Below, one piece after another: positions 23,970-34,578 of a stretch of 64,000 bases of DNA. The notes under the pieces were generated by a model that saw only the letters and a program-made list of their open reading frames with translations, had not been told where the DNA came from and ran no database searches. This DNA comes from Petrolisthes cinctipes (lineage: Eukaryota > Arthropoda > Malacostraca > Decapoda > Porcellanidae): positions 888,501 to 952,500 of the forward strand of contig JAWQEG010000259.1 in NCBI GenBank assembly GCA_033782935.1, given 5' to 3'. Both the position numbers and the translations under genes were made by a program. Position 1 is the stretch's first letter; each line of letters begins with the position of its first letter.

Positions 23970-24617
23970 GAGTCATTGTCCAGGAGGTCCACATCAAACT
24001 CCTGGGAACCACGCCAAATCCAAGCACCTCTCTACTTTCCTCCACCTCTTGCATTTTTTGCATGAACTGTCTTCTGCTCTTAGATGAGATCAATAGAGTT
24101 TGGGGGGTTGGAAGGGTCTGCTGGAGGTTCCCTAGTCTTATGAACTTTTTCTCAGTATTGAGAGCACTAATCATTTCTTCATCTTTCACAGAACACTGAT
24201 ATCGAATCTTCATGTCAATTTCATCGCATAATGAGATGAGTTTCTCTTTGGAGGCTCAACCCCAATAATTGTCTTGTCAAATACCTCCACATACTTCCAC
24301 ATTTCCAAAATATTTTCTTCTCTTTTCACCTCTCTGATCATCCAAGCTTTATATGTGTCATACACGCCCTTCCTAATTACACCAGAGGGTAAATACCTCC
24401 TGTTACGACTTTTAGCTCTTGAGTAGAGGCAAGAAACAGTATGTAACCCACTAATGCGCTGCTCAACTAATGTAATTTTGTTTTCTGCAATAGTATTTCC
24501 TGTCATTTCTTTCCCTCTTTGATCAGGTTTTACTGTGCAGTCGGCAAAAAATGTATCAATGCCTTATGGCCAGTGATATAATAAGGTTGGTATTCCTGAC
24601 TACACATGCGTCGCTCT
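23970..24617. repeat. Left arm of the nested 3.3-kb palindrome
   Basis: About 650 bp that recur in inverted orientation at 26613-27255. By eye the match is roughly 97% in the coding part. Homology ends outward at GGACAATGACTCA and inward at GCGTCGCTCT. It includes the block CAGTCGGCAAAAAATGTATC at about 24537 and an open frame described separately. Confidence 0.92.
24210..24506 (-). CDS. Unrecognised 98-codon ORF in the palindrome's left arm
   Basis: Starts MTGNTIAENKITLVEQRISG and reads on through LHTVSCLYSRAKSRNRRYLP, VYDTYKAWMIREVKREENIL and NSSHYAMKLT. A further open piece in another frame (24213-23905) reads DEEMISALNTEKKFIRLGNL. I recognise no family. The same ORF is kept open in the other arm (26726-27022) with 5 amino-acid differences. 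It is probably part of an unidentified transposon protein; whether it is translated is unknown. Confidence 0.35.
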   Translation of the reverse strand: MTGNTIAENKITLVEQRISGLHTVSCLYSRAKSRNRRYLPSGVIRKGVYDTYKAWMIREVKREENILEMWKYVEVFDKTIIGVEPPKRNSSHYAMKLT

Positions 24618-25331
24618 GGACCCGAATACCGCAGTACGGTAGATAAGTAGATAGTACTTTGTAGATACACCCACATGAGGAATTGGGTGAAATTTTGTAT
24701 CAACATTTTCTGCATAGCTTATCAATTTTAAGATAGCATTTTTGGTGATAGGGAGAGGGATGTTATCCAGTATTTCATCAAGATAATCCAAAAGGTCGTC
24801 AACAGGAACTTTGGTAAATAGAGATTTAACATCAAAACTCACAAGCTTAAATGCACCAGTTACCTGTAAACTGTTAAGTTTTTCTACTAAGTCAACATTA
24901 TTTTTTATGTTGGAGTCCGAAATTGTGCCAACTAAAGGGCTTAGGAAGCAAGTTAACCACTTTGATACTCAGACGAACCGTAAATACATTTTAAGTATAT
25001 CAATAACATATGAATGGATTACATAAATGTATCATTAAGGGAGCTATTACAAAATTTTCTCTTTTCTGATTTACCCTACAAAACAAATTCAGTGTTTTCT
25101 TCCATTCATGAAAATTTTAATATTTTATAATTAGGGAAAGAATTGTAAGTGATAAAGGGCAATTACTATTTGCAAATTGATTATTAAAAAATACTGAAAG
25201 TATCTGAGTACTACAGAGGAGGAGAAATCTTTGAAATCTCACAGTTGAGACAAAAGTAGTGCTTAGGGAAACGCATACGTCATTTCCCTCTGACTATCAA
25301 CACCGTACTGCGGTAGGCCTACTCGGGTCCA
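24615..25331. mobile_element. Inverted-repeat element A carrying a Penelope RT piece
   Basis: About 717 bp at the palindrome centre bounded by inverted ends CTGGACCCGAATACCGCAGT (left) and the complement of CTGGACCCGAGTAGGCCTAC (right, with ACCGCAGTACGG following). Inside on the minus strand is a Penelope-like reverse-transcriptase fragment (24672-24990). No target-site duplication could be resolved because element B abuts its right end. Confidence 0.65.
24672..24990 (-). pseudogene. Penelope-like reverse transcriptase fragment
   Basis: Minus-strand reading PLVGTISDSNIKNNVDLVEK, then KLVSFDVKSLFTKVPVDDLL, then DNIPLPITKNAILKLISYAE. The 'SFDVkSLFTkVP' box is the RT catalytic motif A characteristic of Penelope-like elements. 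Only the N-terminal half of the RT remains; it stops at the inverted end of element A. Confidence 0.85.
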
Positions 25332-26615
25332 GGGGGCGGATGCACGAAAGACCTTAGCGGCCGTTAAGTTACCTTAGCCGCCATTTTTGCCCTTAACTCA
25401 CTATGGTGGTATGCACGAAACACCTTAGCGGCAATTGTGGCGGCCATCTTTAACCTTACGGCTAAGGGTGGTCGAGAGCACCCTTTAGACGACCGTAGGG
25501 TTGAGTAGTGGAGCGTTGTGCTGCCGACCTGCCCAAATTATCGTACAGTAATACCGAAATTATGGTACTTTCCTCAAAATTATGGTACGCTGTGCACATC
25601 AATTATGGTATTATTATTGTACTGTGCTAATCTTTACTAATAAGCAAATTTTTAATAACCAAGTTATATTATAGGCCTACTATAAAAGAGAAAAATCACA
25701 TAGGTTAAAAATGCGTTTATTTGTTATTATTTTTAAATTATATCCTTGAATAGATGCTCTTTTCTTACCATAATTATTTATTTTGTATGTTCCGACATTG
25801 TATTGGTCTACTACAACTACCACCATTGTCCTACCACAACAACAAACATTACACAGGGAATGGTAAGTTTGGAAAATCATCTAAACGGGAATCATCACCA
25901 CCACATTCACTACTACCACAACTACAATCTTCACATAAATAGAGAAGAAAAGTAGACAGTAAGAGAGAAAGTAAGGTGGTCAGAAATCTCTGCATACTCT
26001 GATTGTATTAGCTAAATGAAGTCGGCAAATTCAAAGTTTCTCAATCCTCCAAACTATAGCCTACATACTAAATCAACGTGTATTCTGGTGTGATGTGGAC
26101 GAATGGTAGCCACCAGCAAATGTATTCTCTTTTTTTCCATTCAGTTATCATAATCATGAGTTCTTCATCAGCTGCAGTATAATTTGCAATCTTGCAAGCT
26201 TAGTAGGAGGCTCTTCTGCCATATCAAGTAATTAAATACCAAAATAAATACTTCTATGCTCAAGAAATCTCACACAATGTTCATCTCCCACTTCACGCAA
26301 TGAAAATGAGTCATTTGTTTGTTTTCTGTGATAAGCTGTCATCCCAACTGACTTCTGATTGGCTTATGTTGCCTAACGTGTCTATGAAGCTGCCCTCTCA
26401 TTGGCCCAGAGAATGTCAGCTGATGGTCCATAGTCGGAAGGGAATGGAACGAAACAAACATGGCCGACTGCTAAGATCACCTAAGGGAACACTAAGGTTA
26501 ATGTTAAGGCCAATAGAGCATACAACCATAGCAGCAACCTTACCATCCCCTTAGTGAAACTGCCTAAGGTTACCTTAACGGTCACTCCGCTAAGGTCTTT
26601 CGTGCATCCGCCCCC
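25332..26615. mobile_element. Inverted-repeat DNA element B, possibly Harbinger-like
   Basis: A 1284-bp element with long inverted ends starting GGGGGCGGATGCACGAAAGA and continuing CCTTAGCGG; the right end mirrors this (CTAAGGTCTTTCGTGCATCC then GCCCCC). Subterminal repeats of CCTTAGC/CTTAACGG recur inward. G-rich ends with GCACGAA and TTAAGG-type subterminal repeats are seen in PIF/Harbinger-type elements, but the TSD is unresolved and no transposase was found, so the superfamily is tentative. Confidence 0.7.
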
Positions 26616-27255
26616 AGAGCGACGCATGTGTAGTCAGGAATACCAGCCTTATATATCACTGGCCATAAGGCATTGATACATTTTTTGCCGACTGTACAGT
26701 AAAACCTGATCAAAGAGGGAAACAAATGACAGGAAATATTATTGCAGAAAACAAAATTACATTAGTTGAGCAGCGCATTAGTGGGTTACATACTGTTTCT
26801 TGCCTCTACTCAAGAGCTAAAAGTCGTAACAGGAGGTATTTACCCTCTAGTGTAATTAGGAAGGGCGTGTATGACACATATAAAGCTTGGATGATCAGAG
26901 AGGTGAAAAGAGAAGAAAATATTTTGGAAATGTGGAAGTACGTGGAGGTATTTGACAAGATAATTATTGGGGTTAAGCCTCCAAAGAGTAACTCATCTCA
27001 TTATGCGATGAAATTGACATGAGTGTTCTGTGAAAGATGAAGAAATGATTAGTGCTCTCAATACTGAGAAAAAGTTCATAAGACTAGGGAACCTCCAGCA
27101 GACCCTTCCAACCCCCCAAACTTTATTGATCTCATCTAAGAGCAGAAGACAGTTCATGCAAAAAATTCAAGAGGTGGAGGAAAGAAGAGAGGTGCTTGGA
27201 TTTGGCGTGGTTCCCAGGAGTATGATGTGGACCTCCTGGACAATGACTCAAGACT
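26613..27255. repeat. Right arm of the nested 3.3-kb palindrome
   Basis: Inverted copy of 23970-24617, beginning AGAGCGACGCATGTGTAGTC and including GCCGACTGTACAG (the complement of the left arm's CAGTCGGC block). Confidence 0.92.
26726..27022 (+). CDS. Unrecognised 98-codon ORF in the palindrome's right arm
   Basis: Counterpart of the left-arm ORF, reading MTGNIIAENKITLVEQRISG to the same end (NSSHYAMKLT). Five residues differ (T/I, G/S, T/I, E/K, R/S). A second open piece follows at 27030-27317 (KDEEMISALNTEKKFIRLGN). Function unknown. Confidence 0.35.
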   Translation: MTGNIIAENKITLVEQRISGLHTVSCLYSRAKSRNRRYLPSSVIRKGVYDTYKAWMIREVKREENILEMWKYVEVFDKIIIGVKPPKSNSSHYAMKLT

Positions 27256-28200
27256 TTTACCCTTCCCCGCTGCCCCCCCTCAAATTATTCAAGAAATACT
27301 CTATCCTGGTAGTGTGAGTACCGAATTAGTAATTTATTGTATTATATTAATATTATTTATTATTGCACGGCTTTAAACTTCATGTGAAATATAAAGAAAA
27401 AAAATTTTGATTAATAAAATTAATTAGAAATAATGTATGAACATAAATCTGCCTCTAATCACAATTTTAATGTTAAAATATACTCGTTAAAATATACTTT
27501 TTTTTGTATTTTTTAAATCTCCTACATTGTAATATGAAGTTAACTAAAAAAACATGGAAATGCGAACGGTGAATGGTTTTGGAAGAGTATATTTTCGCCA
27601 CAGACCAGCTAATTTGGTTGCAGTCTTTTCTTGGGAAACTGTACGTACCTCCCGGATATGGTTTTTCGTGTGCAATCATATCCTTGCCCTTGCTCTGTCA
27701 TTGAATGCTGACCCTTTGAGCATAAGAAATTTGTCAGTGAAATTCTAATTCTACTAAATAAAAAGAGCCTGTTGTACAATTTTAAGCTCAGTATAATATA
27801 TATATATATTTTTTACATCACTCCCAGGCATGCAGGCAAAAGAAAACCTTTATAATAGGTGTGTGAAAACATGACTATGCAGATTGGGACTAAAGTAATG
27901 TAAAGTTATGAAGGGCACTGATTTTTAGAAAGCATTATTTGTTACAAAAAAAACTTACACAGACAAACATTAAAGCATGGAAGGAAGTAATTACATCTCT
28001 TTCTTTGATTTTCCGTCCCTTTCTTCTTTTTCCAATATCTATATCCTTTCTTTTTGCGGCATTATGCTTTTATGGCCCAGCACACTCTTCTTTCTCCCCG
28101 TTTCATTAACTATTCTTTCTATTATGCTGCATCACATTTACTTAATGATTTAGTTAGTCAGTTAGCTAATTATTTACAATCAAAGTTGGCTATAATTTAC
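27256..28200. other. AT-rich intron stretch
   Basis: Intron DNA of the receptor gene between the palindrome and the M1/pore exon. Short AT run near 27796-27810; no gene or repeat boundary recognised. Confidence 0.5.
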
Positions 28201-28385
28201 CTGTCCAGTCAGATTCTTGGGTGGCTTGGTTGGAGGATCTTCAAGCATAACACTCCAACTATAGAAAAGTGCAGAACTGAGACTTAACGCTCTGCCTCCA
28301 AGAGCAAGAGACCTCACCTTCTGGAACAACCATATTGTCGCTCCCCACACCCCTGCAATCGCCACCACAGCTAGCCACACTTCCC
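28201..28385 (-). CDS. Ionotropic receptor exon, M1 helix and pore segment
   Basis: Sixth exon, 185 bases (2 + 61 codons), acceptor GTGACAG and donor CAG/GTAAAT. It encodes EVWLAVVAIAGVWGATIWLF, the first membrane helix (M1), then SLSSALFYSWSVMLEDPP, the re-entrant pore segment, and ends KPPKNLTGQ. In this family the pore exon typically ends with 'nltGq' before M3, as here. It ends on a codon boundary and the next exon starts on one. The intervening intron of 17.1 kb (28200-11076) contains the nested palindrome, a full-length LINE-A copy, an RTE piece and LINE-B. Confidence 0.96.
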
Positions 28386-28957
28386 CTGTCACACCACGTA
28401 TGATATTAAAGAATAGTTACTATTGGTCTCTCTACTTACCATGATTTATAAGCTGGATGATTATGTAATAGATGATTATCGTCTGGATGATTATGTAATG
28501 GAAACATGTTCCCATACAGAGAAGAGGAACTAAAATTACGGGTATGCTTAGCAATGGGTTCCGGTGTTACAGTTAGTGTGACGGAAAATCACCGAACACA
28601 ATCCTGATCCTTTTAATTTTCTGCTTGTATTCTCCTGTGTTTATAGCTTTACGTATGGCCCCTCTTGGTCAAATATTTGTATTCTCCTTGATCAGGGGCA
28701 CTTTGTGAGGCGAGTACTGTTAGACGTTTGAAACAAACCCTTCGTTTGTATAAATCGTGCGTTACTAACTCTCTTATCTTCCTTTCCCCATCACAAAACG
28801 TCCGAAGTACTGTAGCTCCAATAGTGGAGATCACCCGTGCATTAGACCAGTATTTCGTGTTTGTTGCATACCCTATAGCCCTCACTAATCCTTTAGTTGA
28901 CCTGAAAAGCCTGGCCAGATGAGTCATCTTACCTACCTTTCTAATTATTCAAAACAA
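28386..28957. other. Intron stretch upstream of the M1 exon
   Basis: Contains open frames of 92 codons (minus, 28927-28649) and 64 codons (plus, 28728-28922) that match nothing I know and lack splice or domain support; not called. Confidence 0.4.
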
Positions 28958-30258
28958 TTTATTGATTGATTTATAGATTCCACTAGGCATCTGGCGGCGC
29001 AACAACTAGGGTCATATACCGCCCAACATAAAATGGTCATCTACATCATTAATAAAATGTGTACACACATTAAATAGGCTTCACTACCCCGAAAGAGATA
29101 GGCAGCATGATTAAAAGGACATATAAACTAAAAAAGCACATTTTCTGTAAACTTAAGTAAAATATATAAAAGATTCATAAATTAAAAAACATTGAACTAT
29201 TGAAAAGCCATACTTATCATAAAATTCACAACTTAGGGGAGGGTGTTCCCACTCACACTACAAGCCTCCTCCCTGAACACCTGGGAGAGACTGTAAGAAC
29301 TGTCATCCCCCCGGTACTCGGATAAATGCCTACGACGGAGGTCCTCAAGGCTAAGAACAAGACGATCATCACAGTAGGGAGGGGGTGCCCGCTCCATTAA
29401 AAACCCATGAGTCAATAGGGTGTGGCTAATGCAGAGATGGGCAAGAGCTGTCTCCCACCAGCTGGACAGGCCGCTGTAGTTCCACAAACCCAGGCGCTGG
29501 TGGATACCGCAGAGCTTGTTAGCCCCGACGGGGTCCCGTCTGACCGGCCAGCAGGAACGAACGGCAGCATCTATGTAGGGTTGAAGGTCCACTGCAGGTA
29601 CGGGATGACATCTGGCAAGAGGCCGAGAACTGGAGGCCGCAGCCTTAGCCAGGGCATCAGCCCGTACAAACCCATCAACACCTACATGAGCCGGGACCCA
29701 ACAAAATGTGACTCTGCGGCCACGACGATCCAGGAGGACAAGCCACTCGAGAATGACCAACACCAGGGAATGGGAAGAGTTAAAATTTCCCAAGTCCTGC
29801 AAGGCACTACAGGAATCTCTGAAAATAGTAAAAGAAGGATGAGGGAATATAAAAATCACTTGGAGGTCATATAAAATGGCCGAAAGATCGGCAATAAAAA
29901 TGGACATGACAGAAGGGAGCATGCCGTCACGACAAAAGTCAGGAAAGACAACTCCAAAACCAACTCCAGCATCAGACTTTGACCTGTCAGTGTACATAGG
30001 GAGGGACTTCCTGTGAGAGGAGGCATGTTCTAAAAGGAGGGAACGAGCTCCTGGAGGAGGAAGAGATTCCTTGTCTGAAAAGCAGGTGCAGGTGTAAACT
30101 TCTGGAAGAAGCCATGGAGTCACCCTTGGGACACGCACAGGACAAATCTGGAAGCCATTAATGCCTATCTCCTCCATAGCCTTCCTGACCTGGAAGCCAA
30201 AGGGCCATGGTGTGCGAGGATTTGAAAAGGAGTACTGAGACATGATATCAGATGACAC
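28958..30258 (-). mobile_element. LINE-A copy LA5, left arm of the second head-to-head pair
   Basis: Minus-strand 3' fragment. The tail (TTGATTGATTT) is at about 28961 and the shared terminal block GGCATCTGGCGGCGCAACAA follows. RNase H is open over 341 codons (30258-29233) with YTDRSKSDAGVGFGVV and GFVRADALAKAAASSSRP. The zinc motif region has lost its histidine half through a deletion near 29360. It is truncated at about 30258 where LA6 starts in the opposite direction. Confidence 0.9.
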
Positions 30259-33200
30259 CCCAAAAGTATGGTAAGTATGTTTTAATCAGAGCCAAAGATC
30301 ATACACAGGCCATGATGCTCCTCAATCTCCCCTGTCCTTTTGATGGCATGTTTAAATCCATCAAACCACATCGAACATTTACGTATAGCAATGGGCATAT
30401 ATACAATGAGGACATGTATATATTCTCAAAAGAGGACATGCTTGTGCTGTGCCCAGATAGTGTCCATCGAGTAACAAGGATGAAAGGCAGTAAAAATATG
30501 ATCATCCTCACTTTCAATGGCTCACATATCCCAGATCGCATTAACATCAACCCTACCTCTTTTGAGGTGAAGCCTTTTGTTGAGCGTCCTTTACAATGTT
30601 TTTGCTATTATGAGTTTTGACATGGAAGGAAGAACTGCACAAACAGTTCCCAGTGTGGTAATTGATCTGCTCTTGACTCACATCCTACTTCTGAGTGTCA
30701 GCCAGAGAGTTACTGCTTTTACTGCAGGGTTGCTACCATCCTTCCTTTCCCCAAGCCAGGCAAGGACTCTAGTGTTGCTCTCAATTACCGACCAGTTGCT
30801 TTGACTTCTTGTCTCTGCAAACTATTTGAGAAGATGGTGAATGTCAGACTGGTGTACTTCCTGGAATAGGGTGTTTTTCCGTCTCCTTCCCAGACTGGCC
30901 TTCGTAAACAGTGTTCCACTACAGACGTGCTGGTCAGGTTGGAAGCTGCTGCATGTGAGGCTTTTGCACGATATCAACACCTTTTCTGTGTATTCTTTGA
31001 TTAAGAGAAAGCTTATGACACTACTTGGCAATATGGTATCATGCAGCAACTCCATGCATATGGCCTGCGGGGTCGTCTACCGTGCTTTCTAAAGGAGTTT
31101 CTCAGTGGTTGCAGTTTTAGTGTGAGGGTTGGTACAACCCTCTCTGCTCCCGTAGCACTGAGGAGGGCGTACCTCAGGGAAGCATCCTCAGTGTCACGTT
31201 GTTTGCAGTGGCAATTAACGTCATTGCCTCATCCCTTCCGGACAGTATTGCTATTTCAATGTATGTTGACGACCTAGTGGTTTGGTTTGCTGCTTCCCGT
31301 ATGTCAGTGGCGGAGCGGCGCATGCAGCTTGCCCTTGACAGGGTGTCACGTTGGCCTGTTCTCATGGGTTTCGCTTCTCTCCTGACAAGACGGTTGCTAC
31401 GCACTTGTGCCGCCTCTGGGGCGTCCACCCCGATCTGGACTTATCCAAGCATGGCCTCCGGGTCTTTGGTGTTGAGGAGACTCGAGGTCGTCTTTTTTAC
31501 ATAAGTTTGACTTGGTTTCCCCATTTACGTTCACTTAAGGTTTCTTGCCTCCAGGCTCTCAACCTATGGATGGTCCTGGGGGGCTGATGGGAGTATAATT
31601 GGCTTATTTTATTGATGATGAGGGATCAGGGGTTTTAAATAAGGGAGATGTGCCACATTTTCATAGCCCTATACAGGAAATTTTACCGCCATTGACATTT
31701 CCCTCTTCTCACTCATTGCACTGTTGGATTTTACTTGGAGTGTGTTGGCCGATTTATATGGTAGTGACCACTTCCCTATAGGCTACTCCTCGAAAATAAC
31801 AGGCACGAACCGCAGTCTTGTCTTCCTAGGTGGAGATAAGAGAAGGCTGACTGGCAGTTTTTTAACCCTTAAATCGTGGGTGTAGAGTGCGTGAGCTTAC
31901 TTCTCCGGTCTCTTCTGCTGCAGATTTTAGTAGCCTTGACGAGTTCGTGACCTATTTCACCGATATTTTCCACTTCGTCGTAGGTATGTACACTCACTCC
32001 AAAAAGTATCGGGCCACTTCCACATTGAAATAATGTGACACAATGGACGAATCATTCTGCTACTTTACTGTGACGCCTGCATTATGTTGGTACGCCTGCA
32101 GTTCAGATGTCCCTGAGTTGCCACTTGGCGGCACGCTGCTTAATTTTGGCATGATTTTGGCATATGTCTAGGATACCCAAAACAGAGAAAAATTAAGGTT
32201 TATGTTTTATATACCATATAGTGAATAACGTGGTGAAGAGCGATGATGGCTCCTCGGGTTGTCTGTGAGCTCTCCATGGTGCTTATGAATCCTATGTGTT
32301 GCCATCACCACGAAGACTTTTACTATGAGGCAAATACTGATTCGTTTTCGTAGTGATTCGTGTTCGTTTCAAATCACTATATGATTCAAAGCTTATCTCA
32401 AGATAAGCTTTATATAATCTCATTACATTAGTCACGTAATCACCTCATGATAAGCTAGAATCTCATTAGGCACGTAATCAGCTGAGGCAGACATTGGCCT
32501 ATTACCTATGAGTTATTTTAATAATGCGGCATGATAACTCATAGTTAATTCAGAGCGAATCGACTGAGACATGTATAACGAAATTAAGCACATATTAATC
32601 CCTATTTGTCAACTCATACCTCTGGCCTGTCATGTTATCTAAGATGCATTACTTTGCGAGAATACATAATAACTTAGTGGTGATGCGAATGAGAGAATAT
32701 CCATCTATTTTCACACCCTTATGTAACACACACGACTGCAGCAATAACAGTATTTAATGTGTGATGATGAGAGAATGGTTGAAACTCACAGTCACGATTA
32801 CCAACCCAAACGATACTGCTGTCAATGTGACTTTAATGTTCGCTTCCAGACACATCGTGACCAGGTGGCCCCATACTTTTTGGAGTGAGTGTACCTCTCC
32901 GATTACCGGGTGTGGGACGGTTCTTTCAGTCTCTCCTAGGTGCTTGGGGTGGAGGCTTGTTCTGTGGGAGGGAGCACCCTCTCCTTTGTGGAGGAGGAAG
33001 GCTTGTGAATTTTGTTATTTTTATGGCTACTCCTTTTTAGTTAGTTCAATGTTTCTTTCATTTTTATTTTTATTATTTTATATCTTTTACTTAATAAGTT
33101 TTTCTTTTTTAGTAAAATGTGAGTTTTAGATGATATGTCCTTTAAATAATGCTGCTTATCCCTTTTGGGGTAGTTAAGCCTGGCTTATATATGTATATAT

Positions 33201-33340
33201 TTTTATAAATTATATAAATGACCGTATTTTGAAATCAAAAGATTTTAAAATTAATTATGGCGGAATATGATTCTGGCTGTTGCGCTGCCAGATGCCTAGT
33301 GGCATCATCTATCAAACAATCAATCAATCAATCATTCAAT
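30259..33340 (+). mobile_element. LINE-A copy LA6, domain-scrambled, split by a MITE
   Basis: Plus-strand copy whose parts are out of order. ORF1 middle to knuckles (30262-30733; LCPDSVHRVTRMKGSKNMII) is followed at about 30734 by reverse transcriptase (NYRPVALTSCLCKLFEKMVN, MYVDDLVVWFAASRMS to about 31590). Then comes endonuclease (FIDDEGSGVLNKGDVPHFHS, about 31595-31970), which should precede RT. Then comes the ORF2 C-terminus and 3' UTR, ending GTTGCGCTGCCAGATGCC and AATCAATCAATCAATCA by about 33335. The last junction is interrupted by the MITE at 31991-32891. Confidence 0.88.
31991..32891. mobile_element. Tc1/mariner-type element, 901 bp, non-autonomous
   Basis: Inverted ends CACTCACTCCAAAAAGTATC and the complement of CACTCACTCCAAAAAGTATG (right end at 32891), flanked by TA (31989-31990 and 32892-32893). 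The host sequence without it reads CGTCGTAGGTACCTCTCCGA, which matches LINE-A 3' sequence, so the insertion site is exact. No transposase motif was found. Internally there is a 24-bp perfect palindrome (32388-32411) and two diverged copies of a GATAAGCT...ATCTCATTA...CACGTAATCA unit (32402-32442 and 32449-32480). Confidence 0.9.
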
Positions 33341-33405
33341 CATCATCATCGTTTCCCTCTTCGTCGTCATCATCGTTATTATTATCATCATCATTATTAT
33401 TGAAG
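33341..33405. repeat. CAT/CGT-rich trinucleotide tract
   Basis: Runs of CAT, CGT and TTA triplets immediately after the LA6 tail; simple-sequence DNA probably grown from the AATC tail or the target site. Confidence 0.7.
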
Positions 33406-33559
33406 AATGTACCGTACATTGTCAGGCATTTAGAATATTAAAAACAATGGGCAAAAAAGTAATGTGCAGGAAGTATTTCTCCATACTAGAGCCTTAAATT
33501 GCAATGGTAGCTTACAAGGGTTGTACGAGTGGAAAAGTTATGTGTAAAAATAATGGATT

Positions 33560-34200
33560 TTGGTGATAGTTTCGGTCTACTTGAGGAGACGTTTTGAAAT
33601 CTCTCTCCTACACAATTTCTCTTGCAGAGATCATGGCAGATTCCATGAATACTTCACCCCCACGCCGATGCTTTCTCTGCATAGGGGTTTAATCCACCCA
33701 TGTATGGTGTATGGCTTTCATGTGTGGGGTGGTCCAACCTTCACAACGCTCCTGGATAGGGTGGAGTCACAACCCTTTCGTCTCATTAGCTCCCCACCTG
33801 TTACTGTGTCACTACAGTTTGTTTCTTTACTGCAAGGAAGCATCACATTCCCATTTATTTTGTTATTATTGTACACTTCATATAGCTTCTCTGAACACTC
33901 TCAATCTATGCTTCCTCCCTTCAGAAGAGCTTGCAACACTCACCAAGCAACTCGATCTTACCCTTTTTCTGTCAAACTCCTATTATATGAGTAATCCTCT
34001 ACTCTCAGACTTTTCTATATACACCTGGACAATTCTGAAACGCTTTCACCATTTACCTTTCCTCTTTACTACAAATTATGTTCCTTCAAAATCAATACAT
34101 CTAGGCATCTCAAACGAAAATGAACATACTTTTGAACCACTCTCGCTTGCTTTATCTCACTGGTGGGGTCAAACACTGACTTTCAGCCATTAACCGTCAT
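33560..34200 (+). pseudogene. Jockey/CR1-like LINE ORF2 C-terminal fragment
   Basis: Plus-strand reading LSLHRGLIHPCMVYGFHVWG, then TTLLDRVESQPFRLISSPPV, and after a frameshift SFSEHSQSMLPPFRRACNTH. This is the standard region after the RT palm in Jockey/CR1-type elements ('LYrglvRPcmEYasHvWGGs..t.LLdrvesKAfRLinsPplt'). It has decayed and is cut at both ends. It stops about 140 bp before the receptor S1 exon on the other strand. Confidence 0.82.
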
Positions 34201-34336
34201 CATCTGAAAGAAAATAAAAGGGGGAGGGATAACATTTCACAGTATAAACAGGGGCTACTCTGCTTACCACTGGTGCTGTCTTCTAGGCTTAGCCTTTCCC
34301 TATTCAATATTTTTTCCATGTAGGATATGCACTAAC

Positions 34337-34578
34337 TTTCGAATGGTCTGATGAGTGACAGGTACTCTGGAAGGGGACGTGGCTTGGACGATAAAATAAC
34401 CATTGACTCGGCGGTGTACGCTCCTGCGAACTGGATAACACCTCCTCGCCGAGGAACTACAGTTAAGTCGGTGCAAATGTCGGCTACCTCTCGCTGTAAT
34501 TCCCCAACCATACCAGTCCAATTACCTCCCTCTCCTTCCAGTCCCCACTGCCTGTCTACAGGCTCACGTACCTCATAT
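34337..34578 (-). CDS. Ionotropic receptor exon, S1 lobe with ligand-contact region
   Basis: Fifth exon, 242 bases (1 + 80 codons + 1), acceptor ATTTCAG and donor GTTAGT. It encodes YEVREPVDRQWGLEG, then GNWTGMVGELQREVADICTD, then LTVVPRRGGVIQFAG, ending EYLSLIRPFE. The 'GNWTGMVGeLq...AD...DLT' pattern is diagnostic for the IR/iGluR S1 lobe. In classical iGluRs the arginine of LTxxxxR contacts the ligand's alpha-carboxyl; an arginine is present at that spacing here. Only about 140 bases separate the exon's 3' end from a Jockey/CR1-like fragment on the opposite strand. The leftover A joins GG of the next exon to give Arg, reading RPFEREVWLAV. Confidence 0.96.

Noticed and set aside
28649..28927. 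Minus-strand 92-codon open frame near the receptor M1 exon
   Set aside because: No splice-site pair in phase with neighbouring exons and no recognisable motif.
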